A stretch of 53,037 nt of DNA. Source: JASHVB01 sp049522565. GTDB lineage: Bacteria; Pseudomonadota; Alphaproteobacteria; Acetobacterales; Acetobacteraceae. The notes under the pieces are model-generated. The model was given only the letters and a program-made list of their open reading frames with translations. It was not told the origin of the DNA and made no database searches. This document shows positions 16,311-24,479 of the stretch, one piece after another; the stretch's first letter is position 1, and every line of letters starts with the position of its first letter. The position numbers were made by a program, and so were the translations under genes. The stretch lies in NCBI GenBank assembly GCA_049522565.1, contig JBEKNT010000004.1:1-53037 (forward strand), read 5' to 3'.

Positions 16311-17459
16311 ATGATCCATGCTATGAAATGCATTTTTTGCCTCCAAGACCGACCCTGCAGCGATGAGCACATATTTCCGTTCGCCATTGGGGCAGACCTC
16401 GTCTTCGATCGCGTCTGTGCATTTTGTAATTCGATGCTAGGGATATCGGCTGATGCGCCGCTTGTTGAGCACCCGCTTGTTCTTCTGCGTCGATGGCAGT
16501 TGTCGATTCCAGATAGGAACGGCGAGACTCCTGACGCCATAGGCAAGATCCTAAAATTCGGCGTCCTCGCTGACGACCCAAGTCAGCGTTACCGTCTGAC
16601 AACGGATAAGACGACAAGAGAACCAAAAATTGAATTGCTTCACGGTGAAAAGGCAGTCGCTTTGCCTGATGGCGGTTGGGCCAATCAGGTATCCATCGAC
16701 GCAGTGGACCTGAAAGCTGCGAAAAAGAAACTGGAAACCATTCTCCAGAGAGAAAGGCAGCGGCACAAACTACCATCGTTGACTCCTGGGGAGCTAGAAA
16801 TCCAAGTGACCGTCATCCTTGCTCAGAAGCCGCAAACACTCCTGAATCCAACAATAAATACGATTGTCAAAATGGATGGCTTCGGGTTCAATCTTGGTCT
16901 TCTAAAGATAGCATATGAAATTGCGTTTCGGTGGCTCGGAGAGTGCTATCTCGTTGATCCCTATGCGGAGAAGATCAGGGCCATACTTCGAGCAGCCTCA
17001 CGCGAGGATGCTATAAGTGCGATAGGACAAATCCGGTACGATTCTGCGACGCCCCACGAAGGCAGCAGCCCACCCTTCCTGCCATGGAGGGATGATGTAA
17101 ACGAACATATTGCCTATTTGCGCATGAATGGCGATAGCCTCGTAATGTTCGTGAGAGTATTCGATTGTGTCAGTTGCTCAGTGCAGGTCACTGAATCGTG
17201 CGAGCAATACGCACGAGGCCAGCTTGACCCAAGTGTAATCCGATTCATCGGCATCAATGCAACCAGCCGACAAACACGAGAGACCTCGTACATCGACGAG
17301 ATTGGGCGACTTTACAGCATAGGAAGGTTTGCACTACCCACCGATCAGTCAACCTGCTGGTTCCGGTGGACGTTGCCGGCCGTGCGGTTCGCATCAAGGT
17401 CAGCCTCGACGAAGGATTGCTCTGCCGTATCGACGAAATCGCCAAGCGCGCCGGCCTGA
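16311..17459 (+). CDS. HNH-type nuclease-like protein (HNH_5-like zinc motif), horizontally acquired
   Basis: A 382-residue protein. Its N-terminus has CIFCLQDRPCSDEHIFPF followed by CAFCN: two CxxC pairs around a DEH, the arrangement of HNH_5-type endonucleases, where His and the zinc site cut DNA. The middle (residues ~60-300) is not recognised. The last ~40 residues are read out of frame through a hicB remnant, so the natural C-terminus is altered. Codon use and GC content are much lower than in neighbours, indicating recent acquisition. No strong ribosome binding site is visible; ATG 16323 is an alternative start. A defence or mobile-element role is possible but not shown. Confidence 0.65.
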   Translation: MIHAMKCIFCLQDRPCSDEHIFPFAIGADLVFDRVCAFCNSMLGISADAPLVEHPLVLLRRWQLSIPDRNGETPDAIGKILKFGVLADDPSQRYRLTTDKTTREPKIELLHGEKAVALPDGGWANQVSIDAVDLKAAKKKLETILQRERQRHKLPSLTPGELEIQVTVILAQKPQTLLNPTINTIVKMDGFGFNLGLLKIAYEIAFRWLGECYLVDPYAEKIRAILRAASREDAISAIGQIRYDSATPHEGSSPPFLPWRDDVNEHIAYLRMNGDSLVMFVRVFDCVSCSVQVTESCEQYARGQLDPSVIRFIGINATSRQTRETSYIDEIGRLYSIGRFALPTDQSTCWFRWTLPAVRFASRSASTKDCSAVSTKSPSAPA

Positions 17460-17521
17460 GCAGGCCCGCGCTGCTGGCCAAGGGCGCGCACATGGCCATC
17501 GCGACCGAGGCCGGATCGTGA
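17351..17521 (+). pseudogene. hicB antitoxin remnant (C-terminal)
   Basis: In the frame ending TGA 17519-17521 the translation is LLVPVDVAGRAVRIKVSLDE, then GLLCRIDEIAKRAGLSRPAL and the rest of a HicB-type ribbon-helix-helix end. The N-terminal HicB domain is missing. Just before the HNH gene, at 16230-16255, a short frame reads LRYAVTLH, which resembles a HicB N-terminus. The HNH gene may therefore have been inserted into hicB; the short left part is weak evidence. Confidence 0.65.
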
Positions 17522-17597
17522 TATAAGGCCAACTGATCGGACTTGACACCCCGTCCACACTACGGCCGACTACTCGCCAGTAGCACGGGGAACATCG

Positions 17598-18800
17598 ATG
17601 AAATTCGGCATCTTCTATGAGTTGCAGCTTCCGCGTCCGTGGCAGCCGGGCGACGAGCAGCGGCTGTACCAGAACGCACTGACGCAGGTCGAACTGGCGG
17701 ATAAGCTTGGTTATGACTACGCCTGGGAAGTCGAGCACCATTTCCTCGAGGAATATTCCCATTCGCCGTCGCCGGAGGTGTTCCTCGGCGCGGCCAGCCA
17801 GCGGACCAGGAACATCCGCCTTGGCCACGGCATCGTGCAGCTCACCACCAACCCGCCGCAGCGCGTGGCCGAACGCATCGCCTGCCTCGACCTGGTGTCG
17901 AATGGCCGGGTCGAGTTCGGCACCGGCGAATCCGCCTCGATCACCGAGCTTGGCGGCTTCGGCCGCGAGATGGAAACCAAGCGCGAGATCTGGGAAGACG
18001 CGATCCGCTGCATCATTCCGATGTTCCGCGACCAGGGCACCGAACTCGACACCAAGTGGCACAAGATGCCGATGCGCAACGTGCTGCCCAAGCCGGTGCA
18101 GAAGCCGCATCCGCCGCTGTGGGTGGCGTGCTCGCAACTCGAAACGATCGAGATGGCGGGGCGGCGCGGCATGGGCGCGCTCGGCTTCCAGTTCCTGTCG
18201 GCCGACGCGGCGCATGCCTGGGTGCACGCCTACTACAACAGCTTCGTGCGCCGGCAGGACAAGCTGACCGACTACCAGACCAATCCGAACATCGCGCTGG
18301 TCAGCTACTTCATGTGCGCCGAGACCGACGAGGAAGCCCGCCGCCGCGCTGACGGCGCCACCTTCTTCCAGTTCGCGTTGCGCTTCTATGGTGCCAGCGC
18401 CGGGCGCAAGCGGCCCGATCCCTATACCGTCAACATGTGGGACGAATACAACAAGTGGAAACGCGAGAATCCCGAGGCCGCCGCCCGGGCGATCTCCGGC
18501 GGCCTGATCGGCTCGCCGGAGACGCTGCGCCGCAAGCTGCGCCGCTTCGAAACCTCCAACATCGATCAGGTCATCTTGCTCAACCAGGCCGGCAAGAATG
18601 CACATGAGCATATCTGCGAAAGCCTGGAGCTGTTCGCCAAGGAGGTGATGCCGGAGTTCCACGGCAACGAGCCGGCGCACCAGGAGTGGAAGCGCAAGGT
18701 GCTCTCGCGCGAGATCGAGCTGGATGAGATCGACACGAAACCGTTCCTGGACCGGTTCGGTCCGAACACCGTGCCGATTCCGCAGGCGGCGGCGGAGTAG
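17598..18800 (+). CDS. LLM-class flavin-dependent oxidoreductase (luciferase-like monooxygenase)
   Basis: A 400-residue TIM-barrel flavin monooxygenase of the bacterial luciferase family. Visible blocks: MKFGIFYELQLPRP, the EVEHHFLEEYSHSPSPEVFL segment, IRLGHGIVQLTTNPPQRVAE, the GRVEFGTGES phosphate/flavin-side loop, and GSPETLRRKLRRF near the end. It is cytosolic and would need FMNH2 from a separate reductase; the substrate cannot be read from the sequence. GGGGAA lies 6 bases before the ATG. It appears monocistronic, and its upstream flank is the hicB remnant. Confidence 0.9.
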   Translation: MKFGIFYELQLPRPWQPGDEQRLYQNALTQVELADKLGYDYAWEVEHHFLEEYSHSPSPEVFLGAASQRTRNIRLGHGIVQLTTNPPQRVAERIACLDLVSNGRVEFGTGESASITELGGFGREMETKREIWEDAIRCIIPMFRDQGTELDTKWHKMPMRNVLPKPVQKPHPPLWVACSQLETIEMAGRRGMGALGFQFLSADAAHAWVHAYYNSFVRRQDKLTDYQTNPNIALVSYFMCAETDEEARRRADGATFFQFALRFYGASAGRKRPDPYTVNMWDEYNKWKRENPEAAARAISGGLIGSPETLRRKLRRFETSNIDQVILLNQAGKNAHEHICESLELFAKEVMPEFHGNEPAHQEWKRKVLSREIELDEIDTKPFLDRFGPNTVPIPQAAAE

Positions 18801-18852
18801 GAGCCGGCGCCGGACTTGCGGGGTCTGAGCTGCGCGACAGCAAAGAAAGTAG

Positions 18853-19032
18853 ATTCACCACAAAGACACAAAGGCACGAAGATACTTTTGGCCGCGAGGC
18901 GCCGGGGCACAGCAATCTTTCGCCTGGCGAGTCGCTTGCTTTCCCGCCATCACGTTGGGAATGGCGACGCCAGCCCGCACTGCCTGTTGGCAACGACGCG
19001 AAGCTTCGTGCCTTTGTGTCTTTGTGGTGAAT
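18853..19032. repeat. MITE-like element with 29-bp perfect terminal inverted repeats
   Basis: Positions 18853-18881 and 19004-19032 are perfect inverted copies of a 29-base sequence (core CACAAAGACACAAAGGCACG) enclosing about 122 bases with no ORF. This CACAAAGACACAAAG-type sequence occurs interspersed in many proteobacterial genomes. It could fold into a long hairpin between the monooxygenase and VWA genes. No transposase is present and no target duplication is clear. Confidence 0.8.
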
Positions 19033-19076
19033 TGACCTGACGCTGCTACGATCCGCCGCCGGCGTCGGAGGCCCGC

Positions 19077-19838
19077 ATGAGCGACAAGCCCAACTTCGTT
19101 CTCGTTACGACCCAGCCTGAACCCGAGCCCGAACCCGGGCCGCCACCGCCCACGCTGGTAGATCGGGTAAAGGCCTGGGCCGTCGCCTTGTTGTCGCCTG
19201 GCAACTCCCGTGCGCTCGCCACCGCCGACACGTCCCACCGCCCGCGCCTGGTGTTCGGCTTCGACGCCACGGCCTCGCGCGAGCCCGCCTGGCAGATGGC
19301 GCGCACCGTCACCGACGCGCTGGTGCGCGCACTGCCGGGCGAACTGGATGTCGCGCTCGCGGTGCATGGCGGCGGGCTGCTGCACACCTTCACTGCGTTC
19401 ACCGCCGACGCCAATGCGCTGCGCGACCGTGCCGCCGGCATACGCTGCATGGCGGGCCAGACGCGGTTGCTGGCGATCCTGGCGCGCAGCCTGCGCGAGC
19501 CCGGCGTGCGCGTGGTCACCTATATCGGCGACGTGTTCGAGGAATCGCTGCCGCGCGGCCAGCGGCTGGCCGACGAACTCGGCGCGCGGGGGGTAAAACT
19601 GATCGTGCTGCACGACACGTCGGACTGGGCGGCACGGCGCGATGCGGAGGTGTTCCTCGACCTGGCGCGCCGCACCGGTGGCTGCGTGCTGCCGTTCGAC
19701 CTGGGCGCCCCCGACCGGCTGCGCGACATCCTGGCCGCGGCGGCGGTGTACGCGGTCGGCGGCGAGGTCATGCTGCGCGAAAAGCAGCACGAAATGCCGG
19801 GCGCCGTTCTGTTGCTAGAACATCTGCGGCGCAAATAA
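19077..19838 (+). CDS. VWA-domain-like protein, unknown role
   Basis: A 253-residue protein. The N-terminus has a Glu/Pro-rich linker (PEPEPEPGPPPP). A von Willebrand A-like fold follows, with a D-x-T-x-S metal site (FGFDATASREP), the alternating strands LDVALAVHGGG, VVTYIGDVF and VKLIVLHDT, and a C-terminal helix. There is no signal peptide, so it is probably cytosolic. It may act as a protein-protein adaptor, but its partner is unknown. It ends 23 bases from the convergent mltG gene. Confidence 0.7.
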   Translation: MSDKPNFVLVTTQPEPEPEPGPPPPTLVDRVKAWAVALLSPGNSRALATADTSHRPRLVFGFDATASREPAWQMARTVTDALVRALPGELDVALAVHGGGLLHTFTAFTADANALRDRAAGIRCMAGQTRLLAILARSLREPGVRVVTYIGDVFEESLPRGQRLADELGARGVKLIVLHDTSDWAARRDAEVFLDLARRTGGCVLPFDLGAPDRLRDILAAAAVYAVGGEVMLREKQHEMPGAVLLLEHLRRK

Positions 19839-19863
19839 CCTCTCCCGCTCCGCCGGAGAGGTT
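19837..19863. terminator. Hairpin between convergent genes
   Basis: A perfect 9-bp stem, AACCTCTCC/GGAGAGGTT, with a 9-base loop lies exactly between the stops of the VWA gene and mltG. No T-run follows on either strand, so it may be a weak bidirectional terminator or an RNA-end stabiliser. The sequence is related to the short palindromic repeat family seen elsewhere in the window. Confidence 0.5.
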
Positions 19864-20839
19864 AGCGCCCGCGCGAGCGCGCCACGTTGCGGTTCTGCGC
19901 CTCCAGGGTACGGGCGAAGATGTGCCCCCCGGTGCCGTCGGCCACGAAATACAGGTCATCGCTCTCCGCCGGGTGCAGCACCGCCCGGATGCTCGCCATC
20001 CCCGGCGAATCGATCGGCGTCGGCGGCAGCCCGGTGCGGCGATACGTATTGAACGGATCGTCCTGCTCCAGGTCCCCCCGGGTCAGCTTGTGGTCCAGCA
20101 CCCCCGCGCCGCCGCTCGCCGCGTAGGCCACGGTCGGATCGGCATCCAGCCGCATGCCGAGATGCAGCCGGTTGAGGTACACCGCCGCCACATGCGGCCG
20201 TTCCTCCGGCAGGGCGGTCTCGCGCTCGACGATGCTGGCAAGGATCAGTGCGTCCTGCATGTTCGCCAGCGGCAGGTCCGCAGCCCGGCCCGCCCAGGCG
20301 GCGGCAAGCGCCTGGTCCATCGCCGCTTCACCGCGCGCCAGCAGCACCCCGCGCGGCGTGCCATACTCGTAGCTATAGGTCTGCGGCAGCACGCTGCCCT
20401 CCGGCGGCGGCGCCACGGCGCCGGTCGCCGCTTCGGCGTGCTGCACCAGCGCGGCGATCTGCACCGCCGTCAGCCCCTCCGGGATGGTCAGCCGATGCTC
20501 GACCGGCTTGGCCGTGCGCAGCACCGCCAGCACCTCGCGCAGCGAAGCATGCGCGGGAAACGCCAGTTCCGCGGCGTGCAGCTTTCCATCCCGGCGCGTC
20601 AGCCATGCCGCGAGGCGGAACAACCGGTCGCTGTCGATCGCACCGGCGGCGCGCAACGCCTGGCCCACGACGGCGGTATCGCCATGCGGCACCACCACGG
20701 CCAACGGATGGTCCAGCGGGCCCGCCTGCGCCAGCCGCTGCCGCAGCCCGACGTAACCGGCCGCGATCCCGCCGCCCGCCAGCAGCGCCAACCCAACCAA
20801 GATCAGCGCGATGCGACGGCGGCGCGACGGTCGCGACAC
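19862..20839 (-). CDS. mltG: Endolytic murein transglycosylase MltG
   Basis: A 325-residue inner-membrane enzyme that cuts nascent peptidoglycan strands and helps end glycan synthesis. After a basic N-terminus (SRPSRRRR) comes one transmembrane segment (IALILVGLALLAGGGIAAGY), then the YceG domain with the catalytic Glu region ASIVERETALPEERPHVAAV, LGMRLDADPTVAY, and DDPFNTYRRTGLPPTPI followed by FVADGTGGHIF. The start is uncertain: GTG 20839 is given, TTG 20863 is possible, and the open frame runs back into fabF. It follows fabF in the same direction, the usual alphaproteobacterial arrangement. Confidence 0.9.
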   Translation of the reverse strand: MSRPSRRRRIALILVGLALLAGGGIAAGYVGLRQRLAQAGPLDHPLAVVVPHGDTAVVGQALRAAGAIDSDRLFRLAAWLTRRDGKLHAAELAFPAHASLREVLAVLRTAKPVEHRLTIPEGLTAVQIAALVQHAEAATGAVAPPPEGSVLPQTYSYEYGTPRGVLLARGEAAMDQALAAAWAGRAADLPLANMQDALILASIVERETALPEERPHVAAVYLNRLHLGMRLDADPTVAYAASGGAGVLDHKLTRGDLEQDDPFNTYRRTGLPPTPIDSPGMASIRAVLHPAESDDLYFVADGTGGHIFARTLEAQNRNVARSRGR

Positions 20840-20873
20840 CTCAGGCGCTGGCGTGACAAGCAACGCGGGCGTC

Positions 20874-22133
20874 TCAGGCAGCGCGGAAGATGACCGAGGC
20901 GTTGGTGCCCCCGAAGCCGAAACTGTTGGACAGCGCCAAGCTGATTTTTCGTTCCTGTGCCGTCTTGGCCACACGATCGATCACGCTGTCGCGGCTCGGG
21001 GCTTCCAGGTTCAGGGTCGGCGGCGCCACGCCGTCGCGAATCGCCAGGATGGAAAAGATCGCCTCCACCGCCCCGGCCGCGCCCAGCAGATGCCCGGTGG
21101 CCGACTTGGTGGACGACATCGCCAGACCCTTGGCGGCATCGCCGAACAGCCGCTCCACCGCCTCAAGCTCCAGATCGTCGCCGAGCGGCGTGGAGGTGCC
21201 GTGCGCGTTGACGTACTGGATTTCGGCCGGTGCGATACCGCCGTTCTTCATCGCCGCCTTCATCGAGCGGAACGCGCCGTCATGGCCCTCGGCCGGCGCG
21301 GTGATGTGGTAGGCGTCGCCGGACATGCCGTAGCCGGCCACCTCGGCGTAGATCTTCGCGCCGCGCTTGCGCGCGTGTTCCAACTCCTCGAGCACCAGCA
21401 CGCCGGCGCCCTCGCCCATCACGAAGCCGTCGCGATCCTTGTCCCACGGCCGCGATGCCTCACGCGGGCGGTCGTTGAACCCGGTGGACAGCGCGCGCGA
21501 GGCGCAGAACCCGGCGATGCCGATTTCGCACACGGTCGCCTCGGCGCCGCCGGCCACCATCACGTCCGCATCGCCCCACATGATCAGCCGCGCCGCGTCG
21601 CCGATGGCGTGCACGCCGGTGGCGCAGGCCGTCACCACAGAATGATTCGGCCCCTTGAAGCCGTATTTGATCGATAAATGGCCGGAGCCCAGGTTGATCA
21701 GCGCCGAGGGGATGAAGAACGGCGACAGCCGGCGCGCCTTGCCCTGGCTGACCAGCACCGAGCCTTCATAGATCGTCTGCAACCCACCGATGCCGGAGCC
21801 AACCATCACGCCGGTGGCGTCGCGATCTTCCTCCGACTCGGGGACCCAGCCGGAATCCTCCACCGCCTCGGTGCCGGCGGCCATCGCCAGATGGATGAAG
21901 CGATCCATCTTTTTCTGGTCCTTGACCGGCACGAATTCGCCGATGTCGAGCCCGCCGGTCGCCCGGCTGCCCGGCGGCACCTGGCCGGCGACCTTGCAGG
22001 GCACGTCCTTGGTATCGAAGGCCTGGATGGCGGAAATGCCCGACTCCGCATTGATCAGGCGTCGCCACACATGCTCGACCCCGACCCCCAGGGGACAGGC
22101 GATGCCCATGCCTGTCACCACGACACGCCGCAT
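20874..22133 (-). CDS. fabF: Beta-ketoacyl-ACP synthase II
   Basis: A 419-residue condensing enzyme that elongates acyl-ACP with malonyl-ACP. The catalytic triad is visible: Cys in VVTACATGVHAIGDAARL, His in NAHGTSTPLGD and His in SATGHLLGAAGAVEAIF. The glycine-rich ending SNSFGFGGTNAS is complete. It begins 29 bases after acpP in the order fabD-fabG-acpP-fabF. Length is normal. Confidence 0.97.
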   Translation of the reverse strand: MRRVVVTGMGIACPLGVGVEHVWRRLINAESGISAIQAFDTKDVPCKVAGQVPPGSRATGGLDIGEFVPVKDQKKMDRFIHLAMAAGTEAVEDSGWVPESEEDRDATGVMVGSGIGGLQTIYEGSVLVSQGKARRLSPFFIPSALINLGSGHLSIKYGFKGPNHSVVTACATGVHAIGDAARLIMWGDADVMVAGGAEATVCEIGIAGFCASRALSTGFNDRPREASRPWDKDRDGFVMGEGAGVLVLEELEHARKRGAKIYAEVAGYGMSGDAYHITAPAEGHDGAFRSMKAAMKNGGIAPAEIQYVNAHGTSTPLGDDLELEAVERLFGDAAKGLAMSSTKSATGHLLGAAGAVEAIFSILAIRDGVAPPTLNLEAPSRDSVIDRVAKTAQERKISLALSNSFGFGGTNASVIFRAA

Positions 22134-22162
22134 TGGCTGCTATCCCTCTCGCGGGCGCCGGC

Positions 22163-22402
22163 TCAGACGGCCTTCTGCTTCTCGATGTAGTCGATCGCAT
22201 CCTTCACGGTGCTGATCTTCTCCGCGGCGTCCTCGGGGATCTCCACCCCGAACGCCTCTTCGAAGGCCATCACCAGCTCGACCGTATCCAGGCTGTCGGC
22301 GCCGAGGTCGTCGATGAAGGAGGCTTCGGCCGTCACCTTCGACTCCTCGACCCCAAGATGCTCCACCACGATCTTCTTAACCTTGTCGGCGATTTCGCTC
22401 AT
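22163..22402 (-). CDS. acpP: Acyl carrier protein
   Basis: A 79-residue acidic four-helix protein. The phosphopantetheine attachment Ser is in the invariant GADSLDTVELVMAFEE. It carries growing acyl chains between the Fab enzymes encoded on either side. The ATG at 22402 gives the standard MSEIADKVKKIV start; an in-frame extension upstream is not family-like. Confidence 0.97.
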   Translation of the reverse strand: MSEIADKVKKIVVEHLGVEESKVTAEASFIDDLGADSLDTVELVMAFEEAFGVEIPEDAAEKISTVKDAIDYIEKQKAV

Positions 22403-22568
22403 CGGCTCCGCAACTCCTGGCTGGGGGGGTCCCGCGTTGATTGTTCCGTCCGGATATGACCTGACCGCCGGGCAGGACCCGATCGGTGCCGCCGCACCCG
22501 CTCCGAACGACGTTGCGGGGCGCTTAGCATGGTTTCCCTGGCCTAGAAAGGCCGGCGGTCGCACCGCC

Positions 22569-23306
22569 TTACAACATCGCCATTCCACCATTCACGTGGA
22601 GTGTCGCGCCGGTGACCCACCCCGCTTCGTCGGAGGCCAGATAGACCACGGCGGCGGCGATGTCGGCCGGCTGGCCCAGGCGGCCCAGCGGGATCGCCTC
22701 CGCCAGTTTCGTCCGCTGCGCCTCGGACAGCGCATCGGTCATCGGGGTGGCGACGAAGCCGGGGGCGACGGCGTTCACCGTGATGCCGCGGGAGGCGACC
22801 TCCTGCGCCAGTGCCTTGGTCATGCCGACCAGCCCGGCCTTGGCGGCGGCATAGTTGGCCTGGCCCGGATTGCCGGTGGCGCCGACGATGCTGGAAATGT
22901 TGATGACGCGCCCGGCGCGGCGGCGCAGCATGCCGCGTAGCGCGGCGCGGATCAGGCGGAACGGCGCGGTCAGGTCCACGTCCAGCACCGCCTGCCAGTC
23001 CTCGTCCCGCATCCGCAGCGCCAGCATGTCGCGGGTGAACCCGGCGTTGTTCACCAGGATCGCCAGCGGCCCCGCCGCCGCTTCCGCCGCGGCCACCAGC
23101 GCGTCCGGCGCCGCCGGGTCGCGCAGGTCGGCGGGGCAGACGAAGGCGCGTTCGCCGAGTTCCGCCGCCAGCGCGTCCAGTGCCTCGCGCCGCGTGCCGG
23201 ACAGCACCAGCGTCGCGCCCTGCGCGTGCAGCGACCGGGCCACGGCGGCGCCGATGCCGCCCGAGGCGCCGGTGACCAGCGCCGCCTTGCCGTCCAGCCG
23301 GAACAT
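22569..23306 (-). CDS. fabG: 3-oxoacyl-ACP reductase
   Basis: A 245-residue short-chain dehydrogenase that reduces beta-ketoacyl-ACP with NADPH. It has the cofactor motif TGASGGIGAA, the NNAG motif (LVNNAGFTRD), catalytic Ser in INISSIVG and the YxxxK pair in YAAAKAGLVG. The C-terminus, GATLHVNGGMAML, is typical. The ATG at 23306 lies 11 bases after the end of fabD; the open frame upstream overlaps fabD and is not family-like. Confidence 0.95.
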   Translation of the reverse strand: MFRLDGKAALVTGASGGIGAAVARSLHAQGATLVLSGTRREALDALAAELGERAFVCPADLRDPAAPDALVAAAEAAAGPLAILVNNAGFTRDMLALRMRDEDWQAVLDVDLTAPFRLIRAALRGMLRRRAGRVINISSIVGATGNPGQANYAAAKAGLVGMTKALAQEVASRGITVNAVAPGFVATPMTDALSEAQRTKLAEAIPLGRLGQPADIAAAVVYLASDEAGWVTGATLHVNGGMAML

Positions 23307-23317
23307 TTCTTCTCCCG

Positions 23318-24286
23318 TCAGAGCAATTTGAGCAGGACCTCGATCTCGGCCGGGGTGCCGGCCGATGCGGTGGCGGCGTCCGGCGCGATGCGGCGGATCA
23401 GGCCGGACAACACTTTGCCGCTGCCCAGTTCGACGAAGCTGTTCACCCCGAGTGCCACCATCGTCTGCACACATTCGCGCCAGCGCACCGTGGCGGTGAC
23501 CTGCTGCACCAGCAGTTCGCGGATTCGCGTCGGATCGGTCTCCTTCGCGGCCGAGACGTTGGCGATCAGCGGAACGATCGGGGCGCGCGGCGGCGTGGTC
23601 TCCAGCGCCTGCGCCATCACGTCCGCGGCGGGCGCCATCAGCGCGCAATGGAACGGAGCGGAGACCGGCAGCAGCATGGCACGTCGTATGCCCAGGCCGG
23701 GGGCGAGTTCCACCGCGCGCTCGACTGCCTCGCGATGGCCGGAGACGACGACCTGGCCGGCGCCGTTGTCGTTGGCCGGCTGGATGACCTGCTTTTCGTT
23801 GGTCTCGCTGTCGGGGACGGGGGCGGCGGCGTCGCAGAGTTGCTGCGCCAGGGCCAGCTCGGCGCCGAGCAGGGCGGCCATGGCGCCTTCGCCGGGCGGG
23901 ACGGCTTTCTGCATGGCCTGGCCGCGCAGCTTGAGCAAGCGCGCGGTGTCGCCGAGGGTGAAGGCGCCGGCGGCGGCCAGCGCGGTGTATTCGCCGAGCG
24001 AGTGGCCGGCGACCACCGCGGATTTCTGCTTCAGCACGATGCCGCCTTCTTTCTCCAGCACGCGCAGCACGGCGAGCGAGTGCGCCATCAGGGCGGGCTG
24101 GGTGTTCTCGGTCAGGGTGAGCTGGTCGGCGGGCCCCTCGAACATGAGTTGCGACAGCTTCTGGCGGAGGGTTTCATCCACCTCCTGGAACAGCTCGCGG
24201 GCGGCCGGGAAGGCCGCGGCGAGGTCGCGGCCCATGCCGACCGACTGGCTTCCCTGGCCGGGGAAGATGAACGCGTGGACCGGCAT
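23318..24286 (-). CDS. fabD: Malonyl-CoA:ACP transacylase
   Basis: A 322-residue enzyme that loads malonyl groups onto ACP. It has the N-terminal FIFPGQGSQSVGMG, the nucleophile in VVAGHSLGEYTALAAA and the catalytic His in SAPFHCALM. The ATG at 24286 gives the standard start (PVHAFIFPGQ), and the longer in-frame ORF lacks support. It is the first gene of the fatty-acid operon, divergent from the type I secretion genes, so its promoter lies in the 24287-24479 region. Confidence 0.95.
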   Translation of the reverse strand: MPVHAFIFPGQGSQSVGMGRDLAAAFPAARELFQEVDETLRQKLSQLMFEGPADQLTLTENTQPALMAHSLAVLRVLEKEGGIVLKQKSAVVAGHSLGEYTALAAAGAFTLGDTARLLKLRGQAMQKAVPPGEGAMAALLGAELALAQQLCDAAAPVPDSETNEKQVIQPANDNGAGQVVVSGHREAVERAVELAPGLGIRRAMLLPVSAPFHCALMAPAADVMAQALETTPPRAPIVPLIANVSAAKETDPTRIRELLVQQVTATVRWRECVQTMVALGVNSFVELGSGKVLSGLIRRIAPDAATASAGTPAEIEVLLKLL

Positions 24287-24427
24287 TGCAGAGATTCCCC
24301 TGGACGCTGGGCGGGGGGCGTAACCTTGCGGTTGCGGAGGTGTCAATGGAGGGGCTGGCGGCGGACGGGCACTCCCGTTGCGGAGCAGGAGCGTTACGGA
24401 TTAACGATGAATTAACCCCCCCCGCGG

Positions 24428-24448
24428 AATCGGGATAAATTCCCGATT
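24428..24448. promoter_or_regulatory. Perfect inverted repeat in the fabD / secretion divergent region
   Basis: AATCGGGA-TAAAT-TCCCGATT, an 8-bp perfect dyad with a 5-base AT-rich spacer, lies 32 bases ahead of the secretion ABC gene start. It sits in a low-GC patch and has the size of a dimeric regulator site. It could control either divergent unit. The regulator is unknown. Confidence 0.45.
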
Positions 24449-24479
24449 AAGGGGTAATCACGGGGAGCGGGAGGCTATA

